A stretch of DNA of 64,000 bases from Candidatus Iainarchaeum sp. (lineage in GTDB: Archaea; Iainarchaeota; Iainarchaeia; Iainarchaeales; JAGVWC01), in assembly GCA_018304465.1 (NCBI GenBank), contig JAGVWC010000009.1, forward strand, positions 124,001 to 188,000, in the 5' to 3' direction. The notes beneath the pieces are model-generated. The model had not been told where the DNA came from and searched no databases. It saw only the letters and a list, made by a program, of their open reading frames with translations. This document shows positions 63,086 through 64,000 of the stretch, one piece after another. The position numbers were made by a program, and so were the translations under genes. The number at the start of each line of letters is the position of its first letter. Position 1 is the first letter of the stretch.

Positions 63086-63760
63086 ATGCACGAACAAACC
63101 ATCGAAGAACTCGTCGCCAAGTATATTCCGGCGGATTCAGTGGTCGCCTTGGGCACGAGTCACTTGGCGGAAATTTTTTTGAAAAAACTGGCGTTTCGAA
63201 CCCTTACGGAAAACGAGTCGTTTCAACTGGTTCCGACTTCGATGCGTTTGGCCGCGCTTGCCGCTGAACTGCATATCCCCATCACGTCCATTGACGAGCA
63301 TGAAATTGATGTGGCGATTGATTTTGTGGATTTGATCGACCGCGATTACAATTTTTTGAAAAGCGATTCGCATTCCTTGATTCGCGACAAAATGATTTGT
63401 CAAAGCGCAACCGATTTTATCGCGATTTCGGAACGAAAAAACCTGGTGACAAAATTATCCGGAAAAGTCGGGTTTGAAATCGCTCAATTCGGCCACCGCC
63501 ACACCTTGACGGAATTGTCCCGATTCGGAAAAACGGAAATGAAAAAAGAAGGAAAAAAAGACTTCAAAACCGAGTCCGGCAACCTGCTTGCGTTTTGCCA
63601 GGTGGACGCCATTTTTTCGTTGGATGATCTTGAATTCCAGTCCAAGCAGATCCCCGGCGTGATTGAAACCGGTTTGTTTATCGGGTATGCGGACCGGATG
63701 ATTTTGTATAACCCGGGGCTTGAAGCATTAAGTCGGATTCGAGTCACGCAAAAGAGGTGA
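63086..63760 (+). CDS. rpiA: Ribose-5-phosphate isomerase A-like protein with altered active-site loops
   Basis: 224 residues, normal length for RpiA, which interconverts ribose-5-P and ribulose-5-P. The fold is recognisable from VVALGTSHLAEIF, IDVAIDFVDLIDRDYNFLK, SLIRDKMICQSATDFIAI and the late IPGVIETGLF. The catalytic pieces differ from the usual enzyme: the phosphate loop GTGST is GTSHL, DGADE is DFVDL (both Asp kept), and KGGGGAL-TREK is KSDSHSL-IRDK (Lys kept, glycines lost, the catalytic Glu replaced by Asp). It may be a diverged isomerase or a paralog with another role. It has its own promoter and a small ORF follows. Confidence 0.75.
   Translation: MHEQTIEELVAKYIPADSVVALGTSHLAEIFLKKLAFRTLTENESFQLVPTSMRLAALAAELHIPITSIDEHEIDVAIDFVDLIDRDYNFLKSDSHSLIRDKMICQSATDFIAISERKNLVTKLSGKVGFEIAQFGHRHTLTELSRFGKTEMKKEGKKDFKTESGNLLAFCQVDAIFSLDDLEFQSKQIPGVIETGLFIGYADRMILYNPGLEALSRIRVTQKR
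63754..63760 (+). promoter_or_regulatory. Strong ribosome binding site before the 33-residue ORF
   Basis: GAGGTGA, a full match to the archaeal 16S tail, overlaps the rpiA-like stop codon and ends five bases before ATG 63766. Confidence 0.6.
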
Positions 63761-63765
63761 TTCAA

Positions 63766-63867
63766 ATGACGGCACGATCAAGTTTCTTTGCATCGACAAT
63801 CAAGAGACAGAAACCGAAAGCGAAAAAAGAAGGAAAAAAAATTACCAACTACACCCAAAGAATGTGA
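63766..63867 (+). CDS. Tiny basic protein, 33 residues
   Basis: ATG 63766 is preceded by the full ribosome site GAGGTGA and lies five bases after the rpiA-like stop, so translation from the same message is plausible. The product begins MTARSSFFASTIKR and is about one-third Lys/Arg (KPKAKKEGKK). No family recognised; it could be an RNA- or ribosome-binding peptide, or a non-functional leftover. The main support is the ribosome site. Confidence 0.45.
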   Translation: MTARSSFFASTIKRQKPKAKKEGKKITNYTQRM

Positions 63868-63944
63868 TGAACAAGAACCATTCAACCGGTTGACCTCGGA
63901 TAAAAACAGAAATTCTTGTTGCTAACCCATAGTTTTTATCAATT

Positions 63945-63976
63945 AACCAAACGTATATTTTAATATAAGTTTGGTT
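63945..63976. promoter_or_regulatory. 32-base near-perfect palindrome with TATA-like centre
   Basis: AACCAAAC at 63945 and GTTTGGTT at 63969 are exact inverted arms around an AT-only centre (TATATTTTAATATA); 14 of 16 pairs match. It could be an operator over a promoter for a gene beyond the window or a terminator. Nothing else is seen between 63868 and 64000. Confidence 0.45.
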
Positions 63977-64000
63977 GTTTTAGTAGTATATGCTGATCCC

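Noticed and set aside
1-64000. CRISPR array, rRNA or prophage module
   Set aside because: No regularly spaced repeats, no rRNA-like sequence and no capsid, terminase or tail genes were seen; the only arrays of repeats are protein-domain repeats and the two 45-base copies.

Overview
The window looks like a chromosomal segment of a small archaeon, most likely a DPANN lineage of the Diapherotrites/Micrarchaeota type; that placement is inferred from gene style, since no rRNA is present. Direct signs of Archaea are TATA boxes about 22-32 bases before many start codons (leaderless-style promoters), GAGGTGA-type ribosome sites inside operons, a family-B DNA polymerase, a type II methionine aminopeptidase, tRNA genes without encoded CCA, and a tRNA-Leu intron at position 37/38.

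Region 1 (1-28266) is dominated by three giant paralogous exported proteins, called P1, P2 and P3 here. Each has tandem carboxypeptidase-regulatory-like beta domains, a shared central domain and, in P1 and P2, Tyr/Asn/Gly/Gln-rich linkers. P2 is intact at 2604 residues. P1 and P3 are each broken by what looks like one missing base. Among them lie a Cys-rich beta-helix surface protein, a 500-residue pilin-like membrane protein and a four-helix membrane protein.

Region 2 (28267-32928) is a run of five small multi-helix membrane proteins, two coiled-coil proteins and a HerA-like ATPase whose Walker A motif has been lost. Together with region 1 this is the best candidate for an undescribed cell-surface apparatus; the link is inferred from position.

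Region 3 (33015-44536) is housekeeping and mixed: DNA polymerase B, methionine aminopeptidase, two related tRNA-Arg genes, a zinc-finger protein, a DUF2330-like exported protein, a metallo-beta-lactamase-fold hydrolase, an intron-containing tRNA-Leu overlapped by a LAGLIDADG endonuclease gene, a membrane/zinc-ribbon protein, an orphan phosphohistidine-domain protein and a histidine-phosphatase-like protein.

Region 4 (44537-56060) holds a complete IS5-like insertion sequence, a TrkH potassium channel subunit, a Tat-exported lytic transglycosylase (odd in an archaeon), tRNA-His beside hisS, tRNA-Thr overlapped by a second LAGLIDADG gene, a CPA2-type cation/proton antiporter and two SPFH/stomatin-like proteins in an operon.

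Region 5 (56100-57340) is a mobile-element relic: near-identical 45-base repeats, each placed just after a small minus-strand gene, an inverted copy of the repeat core, and the C-terminal stump of a DDE transposase. Region 6 (57388-63033) is a two-gene operon of secreted/anchored surface proteins, followed by a ribose-5-phosphate-isomerase-like gene with altered active-site loops and a tiny basic ORF with a strong ribosome site. There is no CRISPR array, no rRNA and no gene-free stretch longer than about 170 bases.
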